This document shows, piece by piece, positions 1 to 12,230 of a DNA stretch of 64,000 nt (its first letter is position 1; every line of letters begins with the position of its first letter). The stretch spans positions 3,995,137-4,059,136 of the forward strand of contig NC_031477.1 in assembly GCF_000006565.2 (NCBI RefSeq), given 5' to 3'. The translations under genes were made by a program, and so were the position numbers. This DNA comes from Toxoplasma gondii ME49. Its lineage: Eukaryota > Apicomplexa > Conoidasida > Eucoccidiorida > Sarcocystidae. The notes below the pieces were generated by a model. The model searched no databases. It was not told the origin of the DNA and saw only the letters and a program-made list of their open reading frames with translations.

Positions 1-26
1 CAGATGCACAGTCTGTTTCTTTCCAG

Positions 27-3000
27 GTGCTGGAGGGAGGAACAGCGACAGAGGCTCTGCAGAGACAGCGTCAACAGGAAGAAACTTTGGACGAGAAAGG
101 TACTTCAAACGAGGAAAATCCGCCGTAAGTCTGCAGAAAACTCCAGGCGGTACTCTACACGTCGCACGGAAAGGGGAGGCGAACACCCCCAGGACTGCGT
201 ACAGAATGAGGTAGAAGCGGTGAGGAGTTCAACGTCCTACGATGCCAATGTGCCTCCGCATCAATTATCTTCGAGGCGTCGTGTGTAGAGTCCATGCCTA
301 ACAGTCTCATCAACAGCGCCCCGGAAACTGCTACTCGCATTCGAGTGTGATCCGTACCATTGTACTGGGGGTAATTAGAAAAACTGTAAAGAGTCCTACT
401 CTTCTTCACGTCGTGCATCAACGCAGTCCTTTTCTTCCGAGATACCTACAGAAACGTCGCTCTCCACTTTATCTCCCTACGAAACGTTTCAGGATGCTTT
501 CGTCAGGAGAAATGCATGCCCGTGTTGAAAGCATACACATATACCTATATATATGTAGATATGTTTATATCAGTGTAGATTTATGTATTCATACAACGCC
601 GTATCTGGAGAACATAAGGACGAACGACTGTTGGCACTGAGAGGGAAACGAAACTCAAGTAACAAAAGATGTTCATCGTCACTTTACCAGAGATCCAGAT
701 ATGAACAGATATATATATATATATATATTTGCATGTAGAGCGATAGACCGACCGACAGACAGACACACATGTATACAGATACATGCATATATATATATAT
801 ATATGGATATAGATGTAAATACAATGGTACTGGATACGTAGAGGAACTTTGGTAGACAAGTCCATATGTTACAGAGCCCTCAACTGAGAGCCGATGGCGC
901 CTGAGGTGTATTCGTTCTCTGCGTTTTTCTTCAGCTTGCTCATTTCTTCACCGTCTCCGTCCTATCCATTTTCTTCTGCAATTTCTTCTTCTCTTCTCGC
1001 CTCTCCTTCTCCGCCCGCCACCCTCACTGCCAGGGAGATGACTCTCGAAACTTGTGGAGCAAAGGCAGCGACTTGCGCGCGTCTCCGGATATTAGCCGAG
1101 GAGGCCGAGTCAAAAAACGAAAACGGACGCGGCTGTCACGCTCCGATGAATGTTTTCGAAGCGGCAAAGTGAGAAATTTCTCCAAAATCCGTCTGCCCGT
1201 AAACAAATTAGAGAACAGAGGCACCTGTGCTCTGCCATTTCCACAGATATCTCTTCGTATCCATATATATATATATATATATATATGAGTATATGCATAT
1301 CTGATGTGTCTGTCTATGTGCATCTATATTTATCTGTTATATCTATATATGAGTGTATCTCGGTGCGTGCTATGTGCGCCTGTCTGTGTATCTCTGCACA
1401 TGGATATAGATGTTTAGGTGGACAGATGCGTAGATAGCTTCGGATAGATTGGCTGGCAAGTCGATTCCTTTGTGTTTCTTTGAGTCCATATGTCACCATC
1501 TGTTATGTATCGAAATATCAGTCTCTATATCTGTGTCTACCTCCTGTTCCTATGTGCCTACCTCTGTCTTTAGCTGTCTCTATTTAGATCTGTGTATGTA
1601 ACTGATTGTATGCCTCGCTTTCGGTCGAACTCTCTCTATCCCTATGACTTTGTGTTTGTCTGTCCCAGTGCCACAGGCGATCTGGTGTGTCTATCTGTGT
1701 CTGTGTACGTCTGTTGGTCTGGAGTCACTCTGAAAGCCACGGTGAGCTCATTAACGAGTCTTTCCAGTCTGCTTACGCGTCTGCATTCACATTGGGATCT
1801 GCACGTACCAGTGGATGCATAAAGGTGTGGAAGGAAGGCTCTGGAAAGATACGTTGAACGCCTTCTCCCCACCCAGTTTTTGTCTTCTTTAGTGGCCGAA
1901 AAGAGGCTCGGTTTTGGCCGTCGGAGTCTGCTGTAGATCCGAGACTCTGGATTCGATCTGCTGCCGCCCCTCTCCGTCTTTCCAGAGAACGTAGAGGGCA
2001 CTCTGGCTAAAACTGTTGTTCCCGACATTCCTTTTGGCGCCTTCTCGTTGCCTCCCCGTCTCGTCTGCTTCCGTTGACTCCCTGTGCATGCGCACATCTG
2101 CCTTTTTCGAATTGCACGGATTCGAGGGTTCCACTTTCAATGTTGGGTTGTCTCCCGCATGCGTCCCCTGCCTTCTCGCTGTTTTGAATTCCCCAGCTGT
2201 CTGGCCTTCCCCTACGGCACTGCCGAGTGGCTAATTCAGCAACAAGGAGAAAGAGAACTGTTTCAGAGTCTCATCGAGAAACTGGAGACCTCTGCTCCCG
2301 TGAGTTCGGTTCTAAAGACACTAGGAAACACTACTGACGTTCTTCATGATCTTTCTCGAGTTCCGAGAACATCCCCGAACTCGCTACGTCTTCTGGCCAG
2401 ACAGGAAACAAGGCCGTGCGTGGCAAGTTGCTTCTCGCAGATACACGTTTTTCTGTGTTTCCTCTGTCTTGTGTGTGTTTCTATGTTTTCATGTGCTCGC
2501 GTTCTTCCTCGCTTCGCTGTAAGCGAGCCGTCGCTTCTTCCAGACGGCAACTAAGGAAGAAAGGGAACGCGCACGCGCGAGAGAGGGAGACAGACAGAGA
2601 CCGCGTCCCAGCATGAGATATGGTCGCAGACCCGTATGCGTTTTCGCGCCAGGGTGGCATATTGAAACCGGATTCAGTAGACGCGCGTGTGAGGATTTAT
2701 ATATATATATATATATATAAATGTGGGGATGTATTTTTAGTGCCTGCATGCATATGTGTCTCTTTTTTCTCGGTAAGGACGTGCCTTGTTCAAGGGACGG
2801 AGACGTTTAGAGAGAGGGAAGAATGCGTTCTGTTTCGCTTTCCAGGGCTCAGAGTTGGACGAGGCAGTTGCGAAACTCCAAGATTTGATCATGCATTTGA
2901 ATCTTCCTGAGGAAATCGTTTTGCCCGTCGTCCATCTCTTTGGCACACGCTCTCGCCTTGTGGTTCGCTCTTCTGCCAACGTCGAAGATTTGAAAGGTAA

Positions 3001-3977
3001 ATCTTTCTGTTTCTCGTTCTTGTCCTTCTCTTTCTTGTTCTTTTTTTTCTTTTTCTCTTTCTTTTGCTGTCCGTTTTTTTGTTCTGTCTTTTCTTGTGTA
3101 CCTTCCTTCCGCTGTCTTCTCTCCTCTGTCTCCTCGCCAACTGCAGCTTTCGTGCTGTTCTTTCTCGGTTCTCCCCCGCTTTTGCTTGTCTCGTGTTTCC
3201 CCCCGTGCCTGCTTTCCTGACGTCGTTCTCTTTCGCCTTCGTGTGTTCCGGCTGCGTTGCGGCTTCTTGTGGCGTCCCGCATGCTGTATCCCTCTGCCGT
3301 TTGCGTTAGTTCCGTGTCTTTCTTGTTTTTCTCTGTCCTCTTCCCTGCTTTTTTCAGGCATGTCGGCGGCGGGGCTGTACGAATCGGTCGCGAACGTGTC
3401 TGTGATGGACGCGGTCGCGTTCCGGTCTGCTGTCGTTACAGTCTGGGCGTCGCTCTACTCTCGCAGGGCAGTTCTGGCGAGACGCGCTGCCGGTGTGCCT
3501 CAGGTCAGGTTTTCAGTCTCACGAGGACTGTATCACTCAACTCTGCGCCCCACAGGGGAAAGACGTCCAGACCCAGCGTCGTGTCTCCACTCTGATGCAG
3601 AAAAGTCGAGCGAAAGCGGCCCCTGTCCTCGTCTCTCCATGAGGTCATACGCCAGAGTCTCGTGCCTGAATCTTCTTTTGGGCTGGCCTTCCGTTCGTCT
3701 CTTTAGGTGCCTGCTTGGTGTGCTTGTCGGCTCTCTCAACTCTTCTTCTGCAAGACTCCTCAGAGCTGGAAACTGAAAGTGACGATTTCACCTGTGTGTT
3801 CTGTCCTTTGTACTTTTTCTCTTCCGTCCCTGCAGTATTCACTTATCTTTTCCATGGAATCCCGCTTCGTACACCACAACTCTGTCTGCATGCGTTCACC
3901 TGGAGACACACTGGAGAGTTCACATGCATATATATATATATATATAGGTACATTTACCTATGCAGCATATAAATACA

Positions 3978-4012
<35 letters not shown>

Positions 4013-5889
4013 TTATGTAAGAGAATGCGTTGTCGGCAGAAAGAAGTGGATTTTTGTTGAGTGAGATGTTCCATTTGTGTGTTTTCAGCACCAAGCCTGC
4101 ATGGCTGTTTTGATTCAAGAGTTGGTCAGTCCAGAACTAAGTTTCATTCTTCACACGGTCAACCCTCTCGAAAAAGATAAACATCGCCTCTACGCAGAAA
4201 TCTGTCCGGGCTTGGGAGAGACTCTCGCGAGCGCGGGCACCCGCGGGTCGCCCTACCGCATGCTTGTGAACAAAGCGACAGGTAAAGAACGAAGGCCTTG
4301 CGATAGTGGACAAACAAGAGGGAAAATGCAGCATAAAGTGAATCGGAAAAATCGGTTTTCAAGACCTCGAGAAGCTCAACGGCTCTCGTGAATGCCAATA
4401 TGAAGAATCATATGCACTCTTCGCTGTCTGAGGGTGCTTGCGTTGTTCCAAACTTCCTCTTCAAGCACATGTAGACACATATAAATGTATAGGTGTACGT
4501 GTATCCATGAAATAGTCAAGTGTGTGCGTGTGAGTTTCGTAGGTCAGAGATAACGAATTTGTACACATATGGACTATGCGAATACACAGATACATCAGTG
4601 TAGAGATATGTGAGTATATATATATATATATATATATGTATATTCGTATGTATATATATGTCGGTATATGTGCATGTATATATAAATATATATGAGGATA
4701 TGAATATGTAGGTGCATATGTTTGTCGCTGAAATGGGAGTACGTGTCTCTGGTCACATGGACCTTTATTGCTGGGGTGTCGATATATATCCTTTTTCATC
4801 AGGCGAAATGACGATGTTGTCCTTCTGTAACTACAGCACCTCCCTGGTGCCCGCGATGCCCAAGAATCGAAGTTTCATCGCGCGTAAGTGTCGTCAGAGT
4901 TTTTGTTACAAATATTCAAACACTCCGCAGTGGCAATGATATGAAATACCTAGGTTCCGGAGGGCCAGCTAGCCCCAGCTAGCTCGACGAGCGTTCAACT
5001 GTATTTTGTTCTGGTGGAGTGCCTTCCGTTCGTCTTGGACTCGACAGCGCGTGTGTCGCATTTGTTGGGGGGAACTCGATTCCTGTTACACAGTCTTCGC
5101 GTCACGATCGATTCGTTATGGTTTTCGTAGTTTCACGAGCTGTACATGAGTGCGATCGACTTTGTTGAGCGGACCGCGTCTTCACCTCAGTTTGCATCAT
5201 CCTGAAAGTGGTCCTATCGGGTTTCTATGTTTTGGAGGTGGAGGTACACGGTAGACCTCGCCTACATCTTTAGATTCTGATACTTTGCCGGTGTTTCGGT
5301 TGCCTGCGTGTTGTTTCAGTGCGCGAAGGAAAAACCACGCAACAGGCGACTCCTCAACTCACGCCCTCGAGCCTCGTCAAGTCGCGAGTGATGGATTACA
5401 CCATCGAGCCGATGACTCACGACTTGGGGTACAGAGTCCATATTGCTCACAGACTCGCAGGCGTCGCTGTAGCCCTTGAGGCCGAGTTGGAGGGTCCGCA
5501 GGTACACAAAGAAAACACTCCATTTCGGCTTGTAACCGTGTAAAAGAGTATATATAGATGTACAGAGAGAGATCCAAACATGTGCATGCACGTAGGTCTC
5601 TCGATAGATTCGTATTTCTTACGAGGAGTTGTTGTTTTGCACAGACAGGCGCGCATTTCTCTCCGGAACCACGATAGGCCAGCTCACCAGTTTGCGAGGC
5701 GCACTGGCGAGAATGATTTCTTTGCAGTGGTTTTCTTTGCTCGAAAGTGTGGGGTGTGTATCCAGCTTCAACGGATTCTCGAGACAACCTTACCTTTGTG
5801 TTTTCAATCGCTTGCAGGACGTGGAAGGCGTGATTTCCGGAGACGCGGTCTGGGTAGTGCAGTCTCGGCCGCAGCCTGTTTCCGACTGA
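27..5889 (+). CDS. Glucan/phosphoglucan, water dikinase, C-terminal part (5' partial)
   Basis: Nine exons join in phase: 27-124, 1034-1168, 2197-2299, 2846-2996, 3358-3503, 4089-4281, 4803-4883, 5320-5501 and 5818-5889 (TGA). The product is the PPDK-type ATP-binding (ATP-grasp) domain at the C-terminus of glucan, water dikinases. These enzymes move the beta-phosphate of ATP onto starch-like glucan through a phosphohistidine and so start its breakdown. Visible landmarks are [36 protein letters not shown] (crossing an exon junction), [20 protein letters not shown] and the terminal DVEGV...VVQSRPQP. The [10 protein letters not shown] and QSRPQP forms look closer to the plant phosphoglucan enzyme (PWD/GWD3) than to GWD1; that is a judgement from memory. 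The phosphohistidine domain and any starch-binding module lie left of the window. All introns are GT-AG, and several carry (TA)n tracts. Family assignment is firm; the PWD subtype is inferred. Confidence 0.88.
709..804. repeat. (TA)n microsatellite pair
   Basis: Two pure AT dinucleotide tracts (709-728 and 787-804) lie in the first dikinase intron, separated by short tetranucleotide-like GACA/TAGA repeats. Confidence 0.9.
1263..1286. repeat. (TA)n microsatellite
   Basis: A pure AT dinucleotide tract inside the dikinase intron after exon 1034-1168. It is followed by about 300 bases of degenerate CTGTCTATCTGT-type simple sequence. Confidence 0.9.
2698..2719. repeat. (TA)n microsatellite
   Basis: A pure AT tract in the dikinase intron between exons 2197-2299 and 2846-2996. 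Confidence 0.9.
3928..4008. repeat. (TA)n microsatellite pair
   Basis: Two AT tracts (3928-3946 and 3981-4008) close together in one dikinase intron, about 80 bases before the next 3' splice site. Confidence 0.9.
4615..4637. repeat. (TA)n microsatellite
   Basis: An AT tract in the dikinase intron before exon 4803-4883, flanked by imperfect ATGTATAT repeats up to about 4720. Confidence 0.9.
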
Positions 5890-8011
5890 AGGGCGAATCG
5901 CATGCAGTGGGGTGAAAGGAGGGCACGAGTCACGAACTGTCAAGAGGAAGTTTGTTAATCAATGCCAGTCCGGATCTACGGCAAAGCAGAGTGGACCTAC
6001 GCATTTCGAAACGCAGTCTTTTGCGTGTCCATCTGTATCTCTCGCATTTCAGGATATCCCCAACAGAACCAGCGTGTTTCTGCGCATAGGCACGTAAATT
6101 TACACATGCATATGTATATATGCGAGTACACTTATCAACATCGATATATATATATATATATATATATGTTTACACGAGTCGAAGGGTTTGGGTCGTGGTG
6201 GATGGGCCGTCGCGCGAATGAAAGACGCTTTTTTCCGGTGTCGGAGTTGAAGGGAAGACACTTTTTATTTCGTCGCTTCCTTGTGTGGCGATTTTGGTAA
6301 CCGAAGAATCTTGGACCGTCATTACGTTCTGTTTTTGAAATGAAACGCGCATCTTCGTCTTTTAGCTCTTCGAACGCCCCTGACTGTTTCCCTCACGCAT
6401 GCAAATGCTTTCCTCACTGGAATCGGCGCAGAGTCAATTCTCGTCATAGACATCTACAAGACAGAGCACCTATGACTCTAAAACTGCTTCTGTTTCTTGT
6501 TCTGCGCGTGTTGCATCATCTCGACACATCTGTATTAGACTCTACACGTAGCTGGACAGTAGGCTTGTAGTTTTCTGATGCATCGTGTTCATCTTTGGAC
6601 CTGGAATTTAAGGAGTGCTACGAATCTATAATGACTTTTCTAGAAAGATGCTAGCGGTGAAACGTCTGTCAGATTCTCTTTCCCTCCTCTCGGTCCACCG
6701 CGTTGGTTTCCTTCGGTCTATCGCTCTACGATGGAGTAGCTCCTGAGCTCCGCTTGATCGCAACTTTCTGTGCAGTACATAGTTTTGATAATTCTTTGTA
6801 ACAGTCAATGCTACTGTTTTTTGAAATCAAAAGAAGAGTGTCTCTAGAGGCTCGACGCACGCAAATAAGCTCAGCTTTCCGGGAGGAATGGTGCTGGAAA
6901 AGACTATCATCTGAAGAGAGTCCGCGCTTTACACAGTGGACTCATAAGTTGGCTGTTGTTTGCTCCCCAGCTTCTTTTTTTAAGCTGCCTAGACACACAC
7001 AGTGCACCTCGTTTTGCCGGTGTTGCTGGGGCTCCTCAAGAGACAGAGTGTCGTTGCGCGTGGTTCGCCTGGAATTTTTGGAAAACCCACTCGCAAACAC
7101 CGATGTTCTTTAAAAAACCGACGCTTTACAATAACACACTCTGTCCAAACACAGGAACTTTTATCTGGTTGCGAGAGCCGGATCCTTGCAATCGAGATGG
7201 ACTTCCTGTACCGGCAGTTTTTACTGCTGCGTGCAGAGATCTGGTGCACGAATGCGTTCGATAAGGATAGTTTTAGGGACGCTGTACATCGGTTCTTTCT
7301 GGCTTCATGCATCCAGATCTTCGCATACATGGTATCTTTTCCCAGGACACGGCCACATATTGGTGCCCGGCGAGACAAGCGACCACATGCATCCACACGG
7401 AGTTACATCAATTTACACATGTAAAAAAACATGTGCTGGAATGCAATTATGCCGACAAATCCACACACAATATGTTAATACATCCATCTCCATTTCAGTG
7501 GTTTCATGTGCATAGAAATACTTATCTACAGACACCTAGTCCCACTGTGAAATGAACGAGTGGGGTTCGTTTTTCCGCAACCTGTACGGCTTCTGACTCT
7601 TTACAACGGCCGTTTCGGGTTCTTGTCACGGACGGAACAGGTGAAACCCAACAGTGACAACTGAAATGTGGACCCCATTATCGGAAGATTGCCGTGGGCG
7701 GAGGAGATGCGACAACGGCAAATTCGCTAGCGCTGTCTTTTTTAATTCTTACACTCCCCACTATGGCAGATAGCCTGTGTCGCTCTATCTACTCTGTGTC
7801 AGCTTTTGGAACATAAGTTACCTGAACCCAACGCGCAGAAATCCTTCCCGGTATTTTTGGTTATTCTTCAGACCGCGAAACAAGGGGGACCCTCATGTCG
7901 GTCCTTCTGCCATATATATTTGGTATATTTATGCATTGCCCTTTTCGTTTTCGTGCCTCTGTAGACGCTTCACAGCCAGGCGATTCTTCGTGCCGTCGTC
8001 CTTCAAAGTTC
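5890..8011. other. Spacer between dikinase and SPT copy A, no gene seen
   Basis: The two flanking genes converge here, so this stretch should hold both 3' UTRs. It has a (TA)n tract at 6144-6167. The open frames in it are short and overlap each other on both strands, with no recognisable protein motif or linked splice sites. I see no RNA gene. Confidence 0.6.
6144..6167. repeat. (TA)n microsatellite
   Basis: An AT tract in the spacer just after the dikinase stop codon, probably in its 3' UTR. Confidence 0.9.
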
Positions 8012-9916
8012 CTACAGCGTTATAGGTCCGTCTTCCACTTCAGTTGTCAGGGGCACGTCAACGGTCGTTTTCACAAGATCTCTGACAAATTTATCCATAA
8101 TTTCTTTGGTGTATGCTGCGGTAGCAGTTATACGGATTCGTGGGCGCATCAATGGACACGCGGGATACATGGCCGCACCCACGACCCACCCTTTCGAAAA
8201 CAGAGCCCGGGTTACGCAACAAAGTCGATAGGGGTCGTTCGGGAACACCACAGGGATGACCGTGGTACACTCAATTCCCTCGACTTCGTATTTCTTGTCC
8301 GCAGGGTAATCAGGGGGCCAGTTTCCATTGCCCGTTTTCAAAGCGCGTCGCAGATAAATCGCGTTCTCTTGTGCCTTGGCGATTCTCCAACGGTGTTCAC
8401 CCTGCATAAGCTCGAAAGCCTTTTTCGCGCCTCCAGCTGAGTAGGCAGTTAACGGGGCGGAAAAGACGCTTCCCAAAGCGTGGTACTCGAGGAATTCAAT
8501 AAGATCCTTTCCACAGGTTATGAAGCCGCCGACCCCTCCAATGGACTTGCTGAACGTACCCACAATAATGTCCGCTGCCCCTGGCATATTGAAATGCTCC
8601 TCCAAGCCTCGGCCACTCTTCCCTAGAACCCCGAGGCCATGCGCTTCATCGACAATGATTTGGCACTTGTATTGATCGGCGAGACGACGAACCGTGGGCA
8701 AGTCTGCGATATCTCCGTCCATCGAGTACACGGACTCAATAACTATCCAGCAGTCTATGTATTTCCGTCGCATGCTGCCGAGAATCTGAGTGAGGTGTTG
8801 CCAGTTGTTGTGGCGGAAAAGCACCTCTTTTGCTCCAGACAACTTCATTCCTACCCGCAAACTCGTGTGTAGCCGATTATCACCAATGATCAGGTCTCCC
8901 TTCTTCGCCACTGCACAAATGCTACTCATTGCCGCCAAGAAGCCGGTTGCGCAGAGTAGCGCATCCTCGCGGCCAAAAAAACGTCCGATTATTTGCTCGA
9001 GTTCTCGAATAACTGTGGGATTCCCCCCTAGCATCCGCGCTCCGTGGTTTCCCGTCGACCACATTCGCCCAGCAGCCAGTGCCGCCTCCTGGACCTGTTC
9101 ACAAACCTCAGAATACACAACTGCAATCATGTCGAGAAACGGTAACGTCGTTAATGAAATCCACAGAAACCAATGTTCCGCTCCCCTATACACTGCGACA
9201 TTTTGCACGCAATGTGCATCCATACAGAGAAGCAGTGTAATTTCCATAATGAAGGACACACTTACGAGAGGCTCTCGCATGAAGTCGAGGTAGCTGTAAG
9301 AGCTCATGTGGTAGGCCCTCTTCCCCTCGCAGGTGATATACTGGCTTTTGACGTCGCTGATTCGAAAGGCAAAATACCAGAGGTTGTTCGTTTGCATGTA
9401 GCGTTTGATATCCAGGTAGGACTGCACTTCCTTTTCTCCTTTGCGATTCTCGAGACGCAACAGGACTTTGTTGACCTGGTACAGCAGCTGCCTCCGGCTC
9501 TCCGCAGTATATCGCAGTTTCAACGTATGCCAACAAAACCAACAGCGAAGGTGTAGCTTCGTGCACCACTGCGCAAGAAGTACCTTCAGAGTTCCTTCAT
9601 GTGCCGCTGTCACAATCTTTGCAAAAACTTGGCTTTTCCCTGACGCTTGTTTCGCTGCCGTTATCAGCGCCCCTTCCACGTCTTTCACGGCTACATGATT
9701 GGACAACCGAGGCACAGGAAGGAGCTCCATGACAATCCAGCTCCACCTGAGCGAACCGGAGCTGACATCGTCGGTAAAAAAAGCCAAGAGAACACCAAGA
9801 AGAGATGCGGAGAAGAAGGCACAGTAAAAGAAGTCGAGATTCGTCGTCCATTCGACATTTCGATTTCCTATGAACCCCATGGGGTCACTGTCCAAGACAA
9901 AGACGCTTCCGAACAT
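8012..9916 (-). CDS. SPT: Serine palmitoyltransferase-like protein, copy A
   Basis: Two exons on the minus strand (9916-9266 and 9094-8012, stop TAG) give about 577 residues. SPT condenses serine with palmitoyl-CoA, the first step of sphingolipid synthesis, normally at the ER. It is a PLP enzyme of the alpha-oxoamine synthase family. Residues 28-47 form one hydrophobic segment likely to anchor it in a membrane. SSYSYLDF ends exon 1. Exon 2 carries STGNHGARMLGGN, FRHNN, the PLP-contacting DEAHGLGVLG, and the PLP lysine in GTFSKSIGGVGG at about residue 400. The start at 9916 is chosen because it gives exon 1 exactly the length (651 nt) of copy B's; an in-frame ATG also lies 13 codons upstream. 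The 171-nt intron has no in-frame stop. Published work describes two bacterial-like SPT genes in T. gondii; which one this is cannot be settled here. Confidence 0.88.
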   Translation of the reverse strand: MFGSVFVLDSDPMGFIGNRNVEWTTNLDFFYCAFFSASLLGVLLAFFTDDVSSGSLRWSWIVMELLPVPRLSNHVAVKDVEGALITAAKQASGKSQVFAKIVTAAHEGTLKVLLAQWCTKLHLRCWFCWHTLKLRYTAESRRQLLYQVNKVLLRLENRKGEKEVQSYLDIKRYMQTNNLWYFAFRISDVKSQYITCEGKRAYHMSSYSYLDFMREPLVSVSFIMEITLLLCMDAHCVQNVAVYRGAEHWFLWISLTTLPFLDMIAVVYSEVCEQVQEAALAAGRMWSTGNHGARMLGGNPTVIRELEQIIGRFFGREDALLCATGFLAAMSSICAVAKKGDLIIGDNRLHTSLRVGMKLSGAKEVLFRHNNWQHLTQILGSMRRKYIDCWIVIESVYSMDGDIADLPTVRRLADQYKCQIIVDEAHGLGVLGKSGRGLEEHFNMPGAADIIVGTFSKSIGGVGGFITCGKDLIEFLEYHALGSVFSAPLTAYSAGGAKKAFELMQGEHRWRIAKAQENAIYLRRALKTGNGNWPPDYPADKKYEVEGIECTTVIPVVFPNDPYRLCCVTRALFSKGWVVGAAMYPACPLMRPRIRITATAAYTKEIMDKFVRDLVKTTVDVPLTTEVEDGPITL

Positions 9917-9955
9917 TGCGGCGTTCTGACAGATGTGAAACCTAATCTGTATCAT

Positions 9956-12230
9956 ACGCCTTCTCGAGCATATAATCTCTAGCTACTCACCACGTGTTAA
10001 GGAACGAAGTGCAACCAAAACTCCACAAGATTCGGAAAAACAGCTGATAAAGAGTGAAAGGCAACGGCTGACGGGCGCTTCACCGACACTACGGGCCGAC
10101 GCCGATCTGCCGTTCGACAACCGGGTCGCTAACGGATTAACCCCCTTGTTTAAAATTCGTTGGTTCGTCACTGCCCCCAGCCACAGAGGTTTCTTCTTAT
10201 TGTTCTTCTTAAAAGTTCCCAAGTCCATACATGAACAATGGAGAGGACCGATAAATTGTGCCGCGGGCTCACATGCCGCCCTCGGCTGGAATGACGGGCA
10301 CATAAGAGTTCTGGTAAAACGTTGGTGGTGCGCCTTCAGAAAAAGTGTTTAAAACAGGCATCTACGGTGACGCCACCTCGTTTCTAAGCAAGTTCTGGAC
10401 AGAACTCGCAGCGTTCTGTATGGAAAAGCTTTGTTCCGGCGCGGCAGAGACCGACACGCAAACGCCCACTCACTTGGAACAGGCCCACTTTCATCGAGTC
10501 TTTCGCACATCGCTCCGGCTGCCGACATCCATCCTCTGTAAACAACTGCAATTGTTTCCCGCGACCCAAAGAAGTAATTCGGTTTTGAATCGGGAGGACA
10601 GCAGAAGCCACTTTCTTCAAGCAGCGGCCACGGTAGGCATTCCCCTTGCAAAGTGCCTTTCACACAGACACCATCAATACAATGAAATCGTCTCCACACG
10701 CATTTTGCGTAGGGCTAGATTTCAAGAAATGGGGTTCCTCAAATGATTACGCAGAAGGCTTTTCGAAACCACGGGCGTTTTGTACTAGGCCCGCGCTTAC
10801 CTCACCTTGAGAGAGATGTTGAAACTACGTACCCGAGCGCCAAACCAGTGGTTTTGTGGTTCCTCACGTAGAAGCACACGACATACGACTACACCGTCGA
10901 AGCGCGCTGGCCACAATCGTGTGGCAGAATCGCGCTGTCCCCGCCTAGACACTCGCAGTCTAACCGTGAGCGGGTGAGTTTCTCACTGGCCAGGCAGCAA
11001 CCCTATAGTGACTGGAGTGTGTCGAAGCCAAGCCACGCTTTGGCTGACGACCGTTGTTTCTTTTGCCGTGTTCTCGCGTGCGGTACAGCTCAGAGTTCCT
11101 TTACGATGGCACAAATGACGAGTTGAAACCATTGGACTACTGGTCACTACAAGAGAGCACGTATTCTGTCGGTAAAAATCACTTTCTACTTGGGCCTGGA
11201 ATTGTTTCTGTCAAGACTGTGCTCGGGCTGTACGTACATCCGGTCAATTGCACGTTGCTATTTGTCACGTCCGCGCATTTGCGGACACACGCGTTCTTTC
11301 CGTCAAAGAACTGGAATGCCATCGCGTGATGTTTTCATGTGAGTGCTAATGTCGATGCTGTCCAGGTAGAAAGCTGTGAAGTCGAGGTGCATGTGCAAGT
11401 GGAAAACCCATGTAGGGAATGTTCTGTCGGCTTGGTTCCTTGTTTCACACGGCATGTGTTTTTCAAAAGCAATCGCACCGACGATGCTTTGTGAAGGCAG
11501 AGACTCCCGGCAGCTTGGGGCTATCTAAGGTGTGGTAGACTTTCGGTGGGGCAACACGCAGAGCGCCTGTGATTTCGTCGAAGAAATGAAGCGTCTGACG
11601 CGTGTGTGTAAGTTTTGGCACTCTGTGGCGGCGAAAACTTCACCGGCGCCTTACTATGCATGTATACAAGTACTATTTTTACGCAACGAAACACACATGG
11701 AATTGTTTAAGTCAAGCACATATTTGGGAGAGTTTTCCCCAGCAATGCAGGGGACACACGGGTTGGTCCGCGTTTTGGCTAAACGGGGAGAAGGAAGAGA
11801 TGAGGATGTCAGCAGGCACTTTTTCCTGTCTTTGGGCTCTTCAGAAAACGTCTCACCCGAAACACCCGTTCCCCATCCTGGTCCTCAGTTCAGAATACCT
11901 CTTCTGGCATCTAAAGACAATACCACCAAGACACCTGGATGTGTCTACAGGCAAGCGTGTATGCGTAGCGTGCAAATGCGCTTGCATACGCCTCTACAAG
12001 TATTTTGAGAAGACGACCAACACCTAACTGGGGGCAGAAGCATCTCTGCATCCTTGAGAATAGTCTTCCATCTCCGCCAATCGTTCCCTTGGAAAAAATT
12101 CCTTCTCCCCCCCTCTGCTCTCGTGTTCGCTCCACGACACGACGGTCTCTGTAAGACGTACGCCACGTAGACGTCCCGCTACACGTATCTACAAAATTGT
12201 ACAGCATCGCGTGGATGTTGACTTTGTGTC
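9956..12230. other. Spacer between the two SPT-like genes, no gene seen
   Basis: About 2.3 kb that should hold the promoter and 5' UTR of copy A and the 3' UTR of copy B. Open frames of 130-158 codons occur (for example 11532-12008 +) but overlap others on both strands and show no domain, conserved motif or low-complexity coding bias. No (TA)n tract or RNA gene was seen. Confidence 0.55.

Noticed and set aside
5629..5817. In-frame open text upstream of the last dikinase exon
   Set aside because: Family alignment from memory goes directly from EGPQ to DVEGV. The TTGCAG acceptor at 5817 and phase 0 support splicing, so this is intron.
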